Source: Dyella sp. ASV21
GTDB lineage: Bacteria > Pseudomonadota > Gammaproteobacteria > Xanthomonadales > Rhodanobacteraceae
Assembly (NCBI RefSeq): GCF_016428975.1
Contig: NZ_JAELTT010000026.1
Coordinates: forward strand, 1-56,454
Direction: 5' to 3'
Length of the DNA stretch: 56,454 nucleotides
A program made the position numbers and the translations under genes. How positions within the stretch are numbered: the first letter of the stretch is position 1; every line of letters begins with the position of its first letter. The notes below the pieces were generated by a model. It ran no database searches. It saw only the letters and a program-made list of their open reading frames with translations, and had not been told where the DNA came from. Of this stretch, positions 56,092 to 56,454 are shown in pieces.

Positions 56092-56454
56092 TCAGCTCGC
56101 GCTCGACTCGGCAGCCGGACGACCCGGCGCACGCGCGCGAGCGGCCTGCGACTGGTTGACGGTCAGTTCGTCGAGCAGTTCGGTCGCCTGCTTCTCCATC
56201 TCCACGCAATAACCTGCCACCTTGGAACGGAAATAGCGATGCAGCACATAGGCGGGAATCGCCACCACCAGGCCGCTGGCGGTACAGATCAACGCCTCGC
56301 CGATGCCGCCGGCCATCTTCATGGGGTCGCCCACACCGCCCTTCATGACGTCCATGAACATGCGGATAAGGCCAATCACGGTGCCCAGCAAGCCGAGCAA
56401 CGGGCCGATCAGCGCAATGGTGCCCAGCGTGTTGAGATAGCGCTCCATGCGATG
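56092..56454 (-). CDS. ExbB/MotA/TolQ family proton channel, 5' part missing
   Basis: This is the last 120 codons of a membrane motor subunit, with the start beyond the window edge. HRMERYLNTLGTIALIGPLLGLLGTVIGLIRMF is the family signature, followed by the second helix IGEALICTASGLVVAIPAYVL. A C-terminal tail of Ala/Arg follows. It lies 3 bp before exbD. Confidence 0.93.
   Translation of the reverse strand, partial: HRMERYLNTLGTIALIGPLLGLLGTVIGLIRMFMDVMKGGVGDPMKMAGGIGEALICTASGLVVAIPAYVLHRYFRSKVAGYCVEMEKQATELLDELTVNQSQAARARAPGRPAAESSAS

Overview
The window reads as a GC-rich gammaproteobacterial chromosome segment, most likely from the Rhodanobacteraceae/Xanthomonadaceae (Dyella, Rhodanobacter, Luteibacter, Frateuria and relatives). 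The reasons are gene content and order: a xanthomonad-type PilZ in the holB/tmk/mltG neighbourhood, a KdkA-type Kdo kinase, rpmF followed directly by fabH, and an exbB-exbD-msbA-lpxK unit. The assignment is inference; no marker search could be run. Nearly all sequence is housekeeping. No CRISPR array, insertion sequence, integrase or prophage gene was seen.

Layout. 1-8683 (minus strand) is a translation and transcription operon: initiator tRNA, rimP, nusA, infB, rbfA, truB, rpsO and pnp (truncated by the window edge). 8796-23400 (minus) is a complete 14-gene complex I operon, nuoA to nuoN. 23679-37367 (minus) runs in transcription order yceD, rpmF, fabH, fabD, fabG, acpP, fabF, pabB, pabC, mltG, tmk, holB, then two surface-glycan-like genes (a GT-C glycosyltransferase and a PIG-L deacetylase), then pilZ. 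37505-44705 holds a small membrane protein plus maf, a second GT-C glycosyltransferase on the opposite strand, a MoxR/DUF58/transglutaminase operon and a Slp-type lipoprotein. 44770-48473 (minus) holds a HIT protein, recR, ebfC, dnaX, 4.5S RNA and tRNA-Ser. 48557-56454 is envelope-related: a DinB-like protein, an MBL hydrolase, kdkA, a heptosyltransferase, a DUF6165 protein, a glycine-zipper protein, lpxK, msbA, exbD and exbB (truncated).

How they work together. The first operon couples ribosome maturation (RimP, RbfA, TruB), initiation (fMet tRNA, IF-2), elongation control (NusA) and RNA decay (PNPase). The fab cluster supplies acyl chains on AcpP, and pabB/pabC feed folate. KdkA, the heptosyltransferase, LpxK and MsbA build and flip lipid A-core, and DUF6165 may belong to the same theme.

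The least ordinary sequence is the 230-nt interval between tRNA-Ser and 4.5S RNA. It repeats the tRNA 3' end at a 188-nt offset and is packed with small hairpins, similar in layout to the rtT repeats behind E. coli tyrT. Other points are a perfect 20-bp hairpin ahead of rpsO, two terminators between the initiator tRNA and rimP, a probable leaderless yceD transcript, and the glycosyltransferase/deacetylase pair between holB and pilZ. I did not find a clearly new multi-gene system.
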